From NCBI GenBank assembly GCA_015680685.1, contig MNCI01011448.1, positions 1 to 62,000 of the forward strand: DNA of 62,000 bases, in the 5' to 3' direction. Shown here piece by piece: positions 45,727 through 57,382 of this stretch. Below the pieces are notes generated by a model, which was not told where the DNA came from, did not search any database, and worked only from the letters and a program-made list of their open reading frames with translations. The position numbers and the translations under genes are program-made. Source of the DNA: Gnetum montanum. Taxonomy: Eukaryota; Streptophyta; Gnetopsida; Gnetales; Gnetaceae. Every line of letters starts with the position of its first letter. Within the stretch, counting starts at the first letter, position 1.

Positions 45727-45927
45727 GAAGTTATCAACTTCTCCAAGTTGAAAGCCAATAAGATGGATCATTTCAACATAAAGGCCAAAATTAACAATAA
45801 TTCTTTTGAGATTGATTTACCATCCAATGTTGGTATGTCTTTTATATTTAATGGTACAAATATTGTGCATTACTATGGACTAGTTGATGATGAAATCATA
45901 TAACATAGCATCGATAAGTTGAAGGGG
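45727..45927 (+). mobile_element. Chromovirus B1, second part (integrase C-terminus continued)
   Basis: After the GAAGT duplication the reading resumes: VINFSKLKANKMDHFNIKAK, then SFEIDLPSNVGMSFIFNGTN and VHYYG, the usual end of gypsy integrase (GPF-like region and FNV..L.YHG motif). It is cut by B2 at about 45927 and resumes at 60898. Confidence 0.82.
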
Positions 45928-46998
45928 TGGACTAGGTTCACTCCACAATTAAATCACCTTTGAATACTAAATTAAGATATTATGCAAAGAAAAAACATAA
46001 AATAGCTATCTTCAATTAATTTATTAGAAGATTACAACAAGGTTTAGATAACCCATAAGCATCCAAAATTGATATTGAAAAGTAGGAGGCTCTACAATCA
46101 CACAATGTTTCTTAATGCAAGACACAACAAATAGAAATCTCTTCCAAAACCTAGAACTAAGATTTCAACTCACAAGTGAGATACATGAGAATAGAACATA
46201 GAAACCAACACATCACAAGTTTATCTTAGAGTTGTAATCACCAATTGCACTCATCCAATATGCTCACCCACTCTCTCTTGCTTAGCTCTCCACTCTCAAG
46301 AGATTTTCTCTCACTCATAATTTCTCAACAATGATGAATACATATATATTTAAATAAAATTAGAAGATAAGAAAACTAGAAACCATTTTCCAACTCAACC
46401 TGAGGTTTTCCAAATGTTTTCCATGTCTTTTCACCTTCTCCTTGGTTGTTTATATCCTTTTCGATTGTGTTTAAACTGTTTCATAAATTGAAATTGGTGT
46501 TTTTGGAAGTTTCCCCATCTATTTGGATTATCTCTAATCTTGCCAAGACATCTCCTACAAAATCCCAACTCTTGCCTAAGCCATCTGTTGTTTTTCTAGG
46601 ACTTTTCATCTAGGCTCAAGACGTCCTAGGTTTTGGTGGAACATCTCACTCGAGACGTCTCATGCATAGTTGGGATGTCTTAGCTAGGACATTCTAGTTG
46701 TTGGTGGGATGTTTCACCTAACAGGCTAAACATAAAAATATTTATTTTGATGTTTGAAACCTCTAGATGCCTCTAAAAAAAAGTTCTCATAGACCTCAAA
46801 ACCTCCTAAACTTATTAAAATGAGTCCAAAATACCTTAAAACATGTGAACACATCCAAGAATCATCATTAATAAAATCAACACAAGAAGACACACACTAA
46901 CATGACACACTTGTCTAGGTCTTCTTTAAGTCCAAAACCTACAAAACTAACTTGTAAGATAAAACACAAGGAAATTGGGAGAGATGTTCCTACACTAG
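45928..46998 (-). mobile_element. 3' LTR of B2
   Basis: Matches 59811-60897 along its length. It holds repeated AGACATCT/GATGTC words at about 46545-46720 upstream (on its strand) of an AT-rich TATA-like stretch near 46338-46350. Confidence 0.8.
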
Positions 46999-46999
46999 C

Positions 47000-47180
47000 T
47001 CTCCCAACCTTCAAAAAGTAAACTTAGGTGAATAATGGAGAGGTAGAAGTGATTCCCCATTTAACAAATTTGGCCTTATGGATCCATACAATATCATTAG
47101 TAGATTGATCCCTCCAATGGATCAAATATTTATGCCTCTTGACTCCTTGAGTATTAGAAGCTTCCCTTCACTTGAGTACA
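47000..47180 (-). pseudogene. Chromodomain of B2
   Basis: Reads REASNTQGVKRHKYLIHWRD then STNDIVWIHKAKFVKWGI, the pattern of a chromodomain (YLV.WKG...ATWE). A stop separates it from the integrase end. In active chromoviruses this domain directs insertion to heterochromatin. Confidence 0.72.
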
Positions 47181-47650
47181 GTTGTCTTCCTCTCCATTGA
47201 AGGCTTGGACTGATCAATAGCCCCCCTCAAATCATTATTGTGTCCATGTATGATCTCCTCATTAATTGGTCCATGATAGTGCACAAGATCTGAAACATTA
47301 AATACAAAAGACCTATGAACATAATTTAGAAAATCAACCTCAAAAGCATTATCATTAACTTTAGCCTTGATTTTGAAAGGTTCCATCTTCTTGGCTTTCA
47401 ATTTGGAGAAGTTAACACTTGTCAATTACATCTTCTTCAAGTACACGCAAACCAAGTTACCAAGAACAAAATTAGGCTTCCACTTATCCACATTCCTCTT
47501 GAAGATTATCTCTTCAGTCTTTTTCTCATTATTTGATTTTACTTGTGCATGGAGATCCCTCATATCTTGCAAAAAATCATCACTAAGTTGAGCTTCATCA
47601 TCAAAGCTCTTCAAAGTGTCCATTATCTTTGGGAAAAACTCATAATTCAT
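47168..47650 (-). pseudogene. Integrase C-terminal region of B2
   Basis: SDDFLQDMRDLHAQVKSNNE, then WKPNFVLGNLVCVYLKKM, FSKLKAKKMEPFKIKAKVND and SFVFNVSDLVHYHG, the usual C-terminal segment of gypsy integrases. One stop lies after YLKKM. Confidence 0.8.
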
Positions 47651-47692
47651 GTCAAATTGGCCTTTAATAATAGCAACATGAAAAGCCTTATC

Positions 47693-48232
47693 TTACAAAA
47701 GCTCAACATTCTTCATCTTGGTGTTGGAAAGTCTTGTATTCATCCTTCCTTCACCATGAACATCACAATGTAGATTGCCTTCATGTTGTCCATTTGTTTC
47801 ATAGCTAAGACAATCAATTTCATTACTATCAATGTCCATATTAACATCTATAATGATCTTCTCATAGTGACTACTACTATAGTCATAATCATCAAGAAAA
47901 TTACTATTATTAGTCTTTTTCTTACAAACAATGGCATCCAAAGCTACATTTCTTCCATCATGCAAAACATAACTTAAAAATTCATTAAAATCATCATAAT
48001 TATCATGATTCTCATCATTATAATGGAGAAAATCACTACCAAGCTGAAGTAAAAAACTAGAATCCAACACACTAGGTTCTACATAAGAGACATTACTACC
48101 ATCTACAAGGCAACTTACCTCTTCATAGCTTCTCTTATTCATATTTGGTTCAACTTGATCTTTAACATGTGGCTGTCCGCTCTCATTGAAGCTTAAAGCT
48201 TTAAGATTCCACATAGAAGTCTCCAACTCCAA
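47693..48232 (-). pseudogene. Acidic Asn/Asp-rich block of B2
   Basis: An uninterrupted 179-codon reading with MNKRSYEEVSCLVDGSNVSY, NDENHDNYDDFNEFLSYVLH and NMDIDSNEIDCLSYETNG. It is homologous to B1 31922-32340. It is not recognised as an RT, RNase H or integrase core. Its conservation in both copies suggests a feature of this subfamily. Confidence 0.65.
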
Positions 48233-49168
48233 TGGTTTCTCCTATTTCAAGGAATCATCAATAGCTTCTACAACCTCCTTTGGAGGTACCAACTCAAAAG
48301 GTAAATCCTCCCTCATGGCTTAAACATCAGATTCATCATCTAAGCAATCATTCTTCCACATACCTTGGCTAGAAGACTCACCTCTTTCCCATAAGATAGC
48401 CTTAACTTGGAAAATAAAGTTATTTTCCTTGTCACAATGTATAGAAAAATTGCACAAGAATGAGTATCATACCCTCTAGTGATGCTTTGGATCCTTCTTG
48501 AAGTACTTCCTTAATCTTTGCCACTTTCATGGTCTTGATCTAGTACCTATCATGACTTATGAGGTAGGAAGTCTTCTTGATTAGAAACATGTACCATCTT
48601 GAACCTAGAAGATCTCTTGGTTTCTTTAATGAAGCTTTTGGTTTCCTCTTCTGAAAATTTTGAGTGTTGAGCACTCCCTTTTTCAATAAGATATGCTTGA
48701 GAACTCCTTTTCTTATTGATATTTACTTCACCAAACCTTTCATCTTCTTTCTTGAATAACTTTAAAAATTTCTCCTTCAAGACTAGTACACCTATAGGAA
48801 GTTCAACCTACACATCATCATGGTTAGTAGCAATTGTTATCATAACAACAAAATAAAAACTAGTTTCATCATGTTTCTTAATATATTCACTCTCTCTTAG
48901 AAGGATTAAGGAAGCATTAAGTGAGCTTTGTAACCTCACTTGTTCAACTATCATAGGAATCAAATCATGGATTCCATTAGGTCTAGAAACACTCCATACA
49001 TTTCTAGCTTCATCAGACTAAGCATCATTGTTAAAATTCCAAGGTCTACCAAGAATTACATCAGCACAATCTTTGGAAGCACATCATACTTCAAAATATC
49101 ATGAAAAATTCCAATTTTAAATTTGAAAGTATATTATTCCATTACCTCTTAGGAAAAATCATTATAAA
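48233..49168 (-). pseudogene. Protease end and pre-RT linker of B2
   Basis: Contains ADVILGRPWNFNNDA (the C-terminal LLGRPW motif of gypsy proteases, about 49060), NGIHDLIPMIVEQVRLQSSL and LIGVLVLKEKF-type linker. A Lys/Glu/Ser-rich 76-codon frame at 48780-48550 follows. The protease start is at 58283-58520, beyond element D. Confidence 0.65.
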
Positions 49169-49173
49169 ACCAA

Positions 49174-50164
49174 TGAGGATCATTAAACTTAGAAGTTGGG
49201 GGGATGATGAATAAGTTTTCCAACTTAAAATTTCTTTAAAGCAAAGCATACACCAAAATAATGTGATTTTTGCAACCTAGGTAGTCCACACTCGAAAGAT
49301 ATTTTGCAAGCACAACTTTGAACTTTGTTACTCTCAAATGTCATTTGAAGTGTACCACACCCTGTATAAGCTTTGAGCTCCACAATAGAGTGATTCATTG
49401 TTGCAAATCTACTCAACCTTACAATGTCCTAACAAGCTTTGAATGTGGTTCCTAGGATCTCACAACCTTTACAAATTGAGCTATGATCTAAAGTGTTGTG
49501 GTGTTACACCAACACTCAATCTTGCAGGATCCTGATAAGCTCAAGCAAGATGCCTTCCTCCAAGAAGCACATCAACCCCATAGGGAAACAAAAGATAATA
49601 ACAATCACAAGGAAAAAATGCAGCTAAGTTTGCTGATCCTTGTACTTTGAGGTACAACTCACTTTGACCAATTACAATAGACAATGAGGAATAATAATGA
49701 TTACAATGATTTTTTGATGAATACAATTGATAGTACACAATACTTGTTCATTTCCCAATAAGAATGAAGTCTTCTTATAGCCAATATGTTTCTGAAACCA
49801 CCTCAAAATTCATGTAATGACTAACTAACAATCATTAGACATGTCTTCTCTAAGATTAAGATATCTTTCTACAATGGACCTTCATTCTAGAAAGACATCT
49901 TTCTCTCTAGAAAGATGTCTACTATTTTCCAGAGACATCTTCTTCTACACTACTTTCAATTCTACCAAGATGTCTACTATTTCTTGGAGACATCTTTCTT
50001 TAGCTCCCTTTTTACTTTGAAATCTTTGTTCCTTGTCCATGTTCTTGAACTTCTACATGTCTTCTTATCTTAATCCAAGTCCTACAAAAACAATGATCAC
50101 ACAAACACACAAATGTCCTTGTACTCCATTTTTCTTAATGTTTTAACATACCAAAATGTCAATA
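49174..50164 (-). mobile_element. 3' LTR of D
   Basis: Starts on + with TGAGGATCATTAAACTTAG and ends near TGTCAATA. On the minus strand the polypurine AAAAATGGGGAGAT precedes it. It carries many AGACATCTTTC / AAGATGTCT words at about 49835-50000. Confidence 0.82.
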
Positions 50165-50739
50165 ATCTCCCCATTTTTGGTGATTGTCAAAACTTAAGGA
50201 AATGGGTTAGTAGACATGCAAATATCCAAATATATCCATAACTATGCTTTGCCCCTTTTTGAACAACATAAAAAAGGATAAAGCACATAAACTTAGCTCT
50301 AAAAAAAAACAAATATATTAATACATAAACATTGAGATTCAAGGTTTTTTGGTAAAATGTGGAAAAGAATGAAGTGATGCATATGAAAAAGTAAAGATCA
50401 AAAGTATACCACACAGAGATATCAAAGGAAAAACACCATCTATCTATAACTCATCTGCAAACTATCATGTGGCCAACTATCCAAATAAATCTACAATTAT
50501 TAAAACAACCATATGTCTAGCATTACATCAATTACATCCATCTTTCTAGCATCACATCAATCACATATGTGCAAAGTCCCAAAAATCATATATGTGAGAA
50601 ACAAAAACTTCTTTTCATTCTTGGAAAATAATAAAAGGAGAGAGAAAAATAATCTCTTGAGGTTTCTAATCACTAACATTGATCACATCCTTAGATTCTA
50701 ATCCCTCTACTACTCTAGATGGACAATAAGTCTTCTCCT

Positions 50740-52258
50740 CATTTTCATCACTGCTAGTGTTGTATTAGCTCAATCGTTATGTGTCCTCATTAGAGGATTT
50801 AATCTATTGAGTAGGAGCTCACTAAGGATAAAGCTTCACTTGAATTGAGATGAAGTTGGAGGATTTGGTTAAACTGGAGGCTGCTAAGATGGTACCCATT
50901 GGGACATGGTCCCTAATATACTCTCCATATCCCACTACTTAAATGAGTTGGGAGCATAGTTTGTTGAAGGAACTGAATAGATAGGTGGTGTAGGACCATG
51001 ATGCTTAGGCTGCTGCATGGGAATACAATGCTCCCCCTATACACTAGCTAGTGGTGCCTCAAGCTCTGAATCAGACTCCATCCTTGAGTCATAAGCATGT
51101 GAAGGGAAAGCTACTGCAAAATGCCTTGGTGGAATAAGAAAATCTTCCTTACTATCAAAAATAGGAGGACTATTAACCTCCTCAAAAACCTACCCATTGG
51201 AAGAAGGAGGAATGCCATCTGCATCTAAAATCTTATGCAAGAGAGATTTCTTCCAAGCTTCTCGATGGCTTGTGCAAAAGTGCAGAGAAGCTTCTTTAGT
51301 GAAGAACTAATTTGGGCATCCATGGATTTTGATTTGCTTAGCTAAGGAGATGTCTTATTTTTCTTCTTCTTTTGTGATCTAGTGCTAGGTCTTGCTTTAA
51401 CCACATTTGAAAGAGTCCTATTTCTCAACATATCCATTGAGGTTTCTCTTGTCTGTGAGCAAATGCATTTCTAGAATAGGCACATCCTTCTGACAGATCA
51501 ATAAGCTAATGAGATAGGGATGCCCAAGTATTCTTTCCTTGGTAAATAGACTTAGTATGTCCCGATAGAGTGTATGCCCTATATCTAATGGTAGTCCGAT
51601 GAGAGGACAATAAAGCACATAGGCTTGGGATGGTAGTAGATAACTATAACTTTCCCCTTTTATCATAATGTTATATAGGATGATAAGAGACAAGGTGGAA
51701 GCATCAAGAGTCAACATGCTTCTCTCAACATGACCTCTATCAAATATAAAATCTTTCCCAAATAATACATTACAAAATTCATCATATGCTATGGGCATGA
51801 TACCATTTGAATAAATGTCTTGCATGGAATTAATGGTTACCCTAAAGACATTAGGACTAGAGATCCTAAGGATTGCATTCACAACTTGGAGAGAGACCTC
51901 AATGAGAAGATCCCCAACCATGGAAGTGAATGCCCCAAAAATAGCATTTGTAATAACAATATTGCAATAGAATCCTCTAATTAATACTTCAAGAACTAGA
52001 AAATTCTTTGCAATGAAAGAGCCCCAATTCAAAGCTTTAATGTAATCCATCAATGTAGTTTATTTATGGGTAGGGAAAGAGGAAGAGCATTTAGTGATGA
52101 TGCTAGTAATTTGGGTAGTCTCAAACTTGTGTTGTGCACATGTATTATAGAAATAGGGCATATAAGTGGATGGTGTGCTACTAGAACTTCCTTTGGATTT
52201 CTTCTTTGGTGGTGCCATAGACATTCCAATCTTCTTGTGGGCTATCTCTGACAAAATC
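50740..52258 (-). pseudogene. Env-position third ORF of D
   Basis: Start region MSMAPPKKKSKGSSSSTPST (52222-52160), one stop near 52060, then an open stretch 52053-51418: VLIRGFYCNIVITNAIFG, LQVVNAILRISSPN, PLIGLPLDIGHTLYRDIL and HPYLISLLICQKDVPI. This pattern resembles the plant retroelement-associated domain found in third ORFs (often called a putative plant transposon protein). The Pro-rich tail (HFAVAFPSHAYDSRMESDSE, QQPKHHGPTPPIY) is interrupted by stops. No clear transmembrane segment. Function unknown. Confidence 0.65.
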
Positions 52259-52379
52259 ATTGCTAATGATAGAGCCCTAATTGTCTCTATGGGGTCAAAT
52301 GAAAGAATACAACAAAGAAATGAGGGTTTTTTACTTTAATAGTGACAACAAATGAGGGCTTTGAATGAAAAAGAAGACA

Positions 52380-52560
52380 TATTTTATAGAAAGAAGATGT
52401 ATTATCCATATTTTAAAACAATAGTAGACATCTTTCATACATAGTAGACTTCTTTCCCATGAAGCAATAAAAATTATACAGACATCTTTGTTAATGAGTA
52501 GAAATCTTCATATAGATGTCTTTTATTTTGGAGAGACATCTTTGCAAAAATAGGATGGGG
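52380..52560 (-). promoter_or_regulatory. Putative internal promoter of the D third ORF
   Basis: On the minus strand, five GACATC/GATGTC-type words (52560-52420) precede TATAAAATA at 52388-52380, and the ORF starts 120-170 bases further on. The D LTRs show the same order: the word array, then TATAAGAAGAC (about 56360). Confidence 0.5.
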
Positions 52561-53299
52561 TTTGGAATAAGTTGCCAATGGACTATAGTTTTAATAAATA
52601 CTTGCAAAAACAAAAACTTACCTCTACTTACCTACTATTCTATAAAAAAGTAATGGTACTCAAAGAGCTAGAGAAGGAGTTTCCCCTTTTTAGGATTCTT
52701 TTCTTAGCAAAAATTCTTCAATGTTCAAGGCTTATCTTCCTCTTACTAATTTGTTAGTTAGAGTATCTTTATTCTTTTGTTCCTCCCTTTTAATCCTCCA
52801 TTCATTCTTGATTCATTTGTTCTTTTGAGTTGACATCCAATCTCCTCTATGATCTTGCAAGAAATCCTTTCTTAGTGTAGTTTGATAAGATCAAGGAGTT
52901 CTATGATATGACCAAATATTTATATGATAATACTTATGATTACAATCCCATTGTTTATGCCTTAATTTATGAAAATAATAGCACCTAATCCTCATATCTT
53001 AGTATGAGATATTAGAATGATCAAACGTTTTAAGACTATTTTGATGGATAGGAGCTTCCTTTAATTTTGATGTACTTTCTTCTTCCTTCTAAGGATCATT
53101 TTTTTGTGATGAGTTTATAGAAGATTATTGCTCTTATGTGCAACATCCTAGACCACTCTTATGATGTGGACTTCTTCCTTGTCCTAATACCATTTGAAGG
53201 GATTCCTTTCCCTTTACCAATCTTTCATTTACTAATTTGTCTTTTGCAACTTCCACTTTGGCCTATTCTAGGGACAAGGTTAGGCTTTCATTCTCATCT
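52561..53299. other. D internal region without recognised coding
   Basis: Lies where pol would be. I found no RT, RNase H or integrase motif on either strand. Confidence 0.5.
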
Positions 53300-53475
53300 C
53301 TTAGGTGTAAGAAATAGTCATATTCAACAATAATATTTCTTGATCCCTAGATTTGGCTTGTTTATTTACCTTATTGCAAAGATTTTGAAAAGATAAAAGA
53401 TTATTACATAAAAGATCAAACCTCTCTTCAGCATTAAGATCATCATCTAATGAATCAACATCATCATTAGAGGAC
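53300..53475 (-). pseudogene. gag of D, C-terminal part
   Basis: SSNDDVDSLDDDLNAEERFD then LLSFQNLCNKVNKQAKSRDQ EILLL, the acidic and coiled end typical of copia gag. It joins the upstream gag part ending HLIYMAL at 54701 when the solo LTR is removed. Confidence 0.72.
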
Positions 53476-54700
53476 TGTGAACCTTTTGGTGTGTTTTGAT
53501 GTGTCCAAAATGTTAAGTAAAATAGAGTCAAAGGTTGTTTGCATGGATATGTGGTTATTATGTTTGTGGGATTTCATACATGGGAAACCAAGATGAGTTG
53601 AAGAAAACAAGGAAAAAAATGTTTAGAGATCAAAGGAGGAGGTCATCCACATGGTCTTCAAATGAACATGCAAGAATTCCAAAGAATGTGGACAAGGACT
53701 AGATAATGTACAAGAAAATTTTTCATCATTAAAGCATGCAAAAGATGAAGGTTTTGAACAAGGAACAATGAATTTAAAGGAAGAAAGAAGATGAAAAAGG
53801 TTGCTTATGAGAAATAGCATACGTCTTGGCAAAATTGGAATGAACTTAGGTAAAGATGTCTTCAAGAAATAGAAAACGTCTTTCATTAGGGAGAGATATC
53901 TTCCACTAAGCAAATATTTCTTCCATAATGGAGATTTTAGAAAGACATCTTTCCCAAAACAAAGGCATCTTCCTAGAATAGAAGACTTTTTCAGAGTGAC
54001 ATCTTAGGCATGAAGAAGACATCTCTCATGACCATTATTAATCATTGGCTAGCTATTGCATAAGTTCCAAGATGGATTTAGAAACATAGTAGCTATAAGA
54101 ATATTTCACATGCATTGGAAAATGTTCAAGCTTATTGTGGAATCATTGTATGATCATTTGTAATCATTGAATTCTTTGTTGCTTCTCATTGTATTGTCAT
54201 TTTAACATTGTGAAGTGTGTTGTACCTAAACATACAATGATCAACAAACTGAGTTACATTTATATCTTGTAATTGTTCTTCCTTGTTGCCTTGCGAGGTT
54301 GATGTGCTTATTTCGAGAAGACATATTACTTGATCTTATCGAGATCTTGTAGGTTTGAGTTTTTGGTGTTGTGGTACAACACTCCGATGTGGAGCTTAAG
54401 ATTGTAAAAATTGTGGAAGCATAGAAACCATATATCCAAGCCTAACATGACCTTACAAGGTTGAGTGATTGGTGCTATAATACAAAAATTTGGAGTGGGG
54501 CTTGAAGATTGTATAGGCTGTGGACCCTTCAACCACATTTTGAGAATAACAAAGTCTGGAGGTGTGCTTGCAATCTACCCACCTAGTGTGGACTACCGAA
54601 GTTGGAAAACCACGTTAAATTTGATGAGTGGGCTTCGTTTGTTTAAGTTTTAATTTGGGGAACTTATTCATCCCCCTCCCTTTAAGTTCAAAAATCCACA
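53476..54700 (+). mobile_element. Solo LTR of the D family, opposite orientation
   Basis: Starts TGTGAACCTTTTGG (TGTTAACCTTTTGA in D) and ends TTCAAAAATCCACA (TTCAATGATCCTCA in D). Flanks AGGAC (53471-53475) and AGGGC (54701-54705) form a 4/5 target duplication. It contains the CATCTT/GATGTC words at about 53850-54030. No internal sequence follows, so it is a solo LTR within D gag. Confidence 0.82.
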
Positions 54701-55790
54701 AGGGCCATGTAGATGAGATGAGAATTTTTTGCATCATCCTCCACTTCTTCTTCACTTTGTTTTCCATCATTCCAACTTCTATAGAAGTTGGTTTTCTTTA
54801 CCTTGTCAATGGATCTATTCTTGGGCTATAGTTTGATATTGCTAGGACATTCAAAGGTCATATGACCTTTTCCTCCATAGATCCAACATTCTATAGAAGA
54901 GAAATCAATGTTAGAATTTAAAATATTTTTACCTCTTTCTTTACCTTTGAATAGATTAGATCTTTGCTAACATGTTCCCTTGTTCCTTTTTGTTATCAAT
55001 CATTGTAGCTTCCTTGTGATAAAGGAAACATCATCTTTGCTGCCCTCATCATGCTCATTAAGCTCCTTCTCCTTGGAGGTAGTCTTTAGAGAAATGGATC
55101 TTTCTTGGATGGCTCATTTGCTTATGAGATTCATTTCATAAGTAATGAGAGCACTTTAAAGCTCTTGAAATTTCAAAGTTTAGAAATATTTGATTTCTTC
55201 CACAGTCATAACCTTTTGTATAAACTTCAGTTGAAGAGTTCTAATCATTTTAATGATGACATCACTCTTGGAAAAATCTTTATTGGTACCTCTAATAGCT
55301 ACATCAATATCATTTTCTCTAGAGAAGTAATCTTTTATTTTATCATCTTCTCTTATTTTAAGCTTATCATATTTTCTATGCAAAACTAATAACCTAGATT
55401 CCTTGATAATAGAGGTTCCTTCATAAGTAGCCTCTAAAAGTTTGTCAAACTTATTTGTTTTTTTTTGCATCCTACTACTCTATTAAATTTATATTTATTC
55501 AAAACATAATATAAACAATTCTTTACTTTTGAAACAAACATGAACTTATCTTTTTCCTCTTTTGTCCATTTGTTGTAGGGCTTGATGATCCCGTTGGAGT
55601 TATCGACAAGCAAAGTATAGCCTTCAAGGATTGACTCCAAAACTTCAAACTCCATGGATTCAAAGAATCCTTGCATTTAAGCTTTCCAATAGGCAAAGTC
55701 AAATCTATCGACCATGGATGGATTTGTGTAAGGTGTCCCTCCATTGTTTACTCTTTGAAGATGATGGAGAAGAAGACTACTAGGCTCCAA
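54701..55790 (-). pseudogene. gag of D, N-terminal and central part
   Basis: FDFAYWKA then MQGFFESMEFEVLESILEGY and KWTKEEKDKFMFVSKVKNCL, FDKLLEATYEGTSIIKESRL, and a zinc knuckle CWIYGGKGHMTFECPS (about 54895-54850) whose second Cys is Tyr. This is the copia UBN2-type gag pattern. Frameshifts and stops occur. Confidence 0.8.
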
Positions 55791-55797
55791 TACTACT

Positions 55798-56693
55798 TGA
55801 GGATCATTGAACTTAGAAGGGAGGGGGATGAATAAGTTCCTCAACTTAAAATTCTTTAAAGTAAATCACACATGGTTCCCCAACTTGGATAGTCCACACT
55901 TGGAGGGTAGTTCACAAGCATTCCTGTAGACTTTGTTACTTTCAAATGTGATTTGAAGTGTACCACACCTTGTACAAGCTCTAAGATTTGCAATGGAGTA
56001 ATTTGTCACTTAGAATGTGGTTTCTAGGATCCCAAAACCTTTAAAACTCTAGCTCCACTCTAGAGTATTGTGGCACTATACCAACACTCAATCCTACAAG
56101 ATCTCGACAAGCTTAAGAAAGACATCTTTCTGCAAGAATCACATCAGCCCCACAAGATGAAAAAAGAGAGCAACAATCACAAGGAAAGAATGCAACTAAA
56201 TTTTCTAATCCTTATACTTAGAGGTACAACTCACTTTGACCAATTACAATAAACAAAAGATTGTACAATGAGGAACAACAATGATTACAATGATTACTTG
56301 ATGAATACAATTGATAGTACACAATGCTTTCCCATTTCCTAATGAGAATTAAGTCTTCTTATAGCTAATATCTTTTTGAAATCACCTCAGAAATCATGAA
56401 ACAACTAACTAACAATCACTGGAGACATCTTCTCTAAGGCTGAGATGTCTTTCTACAATGGATGTTTATTCTAGAAAGAATATTTTTCTCCAGAATGACA
56501 TCTACTATTTTCTAGAGATGCCTTCTCTTGTGTTGTCTTCAATTCTACCAAGATGTCTACTATTTCTTACAGACATCTTTCTTTAGCTCCCTTTGCACTG
56601 TGAAATCTTTGTTCCTTATTCATGTTCTTAAACTTTTGCAAACATCCTTATACTCCATTTTATAAAACCTTTTGACATATCAAAAGGTTAATA
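55798..56693 (-). mobile_element. D 5' LTR, duplicated copy
   Basis: Begins on + TGAGGATCATTGAAC and ends GGTTAATA. The primer site lies beside it at 55782-55795 (minus AAGTAGTATTGGAG, degraded). Confidence 0.82.
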
Positions 56694-57021
56694 ACCAATG
56701 CATATCATAGGGTCTTAAATAAGTATTAGTTACCAAATGCAATCTAGCAACTATCCTAGAAGAAATAAATTTTTCTTAGGCTTCCCCATCAATCAAAACA
56801 TGAATCCATTTTCTAGTAAGCAAATAACCAGCTCTACTATAAAAGAATAATTTTCTATCAAGATGATCTTCTCTATTAACATTCCCCATGAATGCACAAG
56901 AATTTAATTTAGAAACATCCTTAATTTTTGAAGCATTCTCTTATTTTAAGCTTATCATATTTTCTTTGCAAAAATAACAACCTAGATTCCTTGACAATAG
57001 AGGTTCCTTCATAAGTAGCCT

Positions 57022-57382
57022 CTAAAGTTTGTCAAAATTCTTTGGTTTTTTACATCCTAATACTCTATTAATTTTAAATTTATTTAAAACACAATATAAA
57101 CAATTCTTTACTTTTGAAACAAACATGAGCTTATCTTTCTCCTCTTTTGTCCATTTGTTGCAGGGCTTGATGATCCTGTTGGAGCTATTGACAAGTAAAG
57201 TATAGTATTCAAGGATTGACTCCCAAACTTCAAACTCCATGGATTCAAATAATCCTTTCATTCAATATTTCCAATAGGCAAAGTCAAATCTATCAACCAT
57301 GGATGGATTTGTGTAAGATGTCCCTCCATTGTTTAGTCTTTGAAGATGATGAAGAAGAAGAGTACTAGGCTCCAATACCACT
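57022..57382 (-). pseudogene. gag start of D, duplicated copy (truncated)
   Basis: MKGLFESMEFEVWESILEYY then KWTKEEKDKLMFVSKVKNCL and NRVLGCKKPKNFDKL; cut by the duplication joint near 56939. The primer site TGGTATTGGAGCC is at 57380-57368. Confidence 0.78.

Noticed and set aside
52561-53299. Possible pol remnant in D
   Set aside because: I looked for RT, RNase H and integrase motifs in both strands and saw none; short open stretches lack any pattern.
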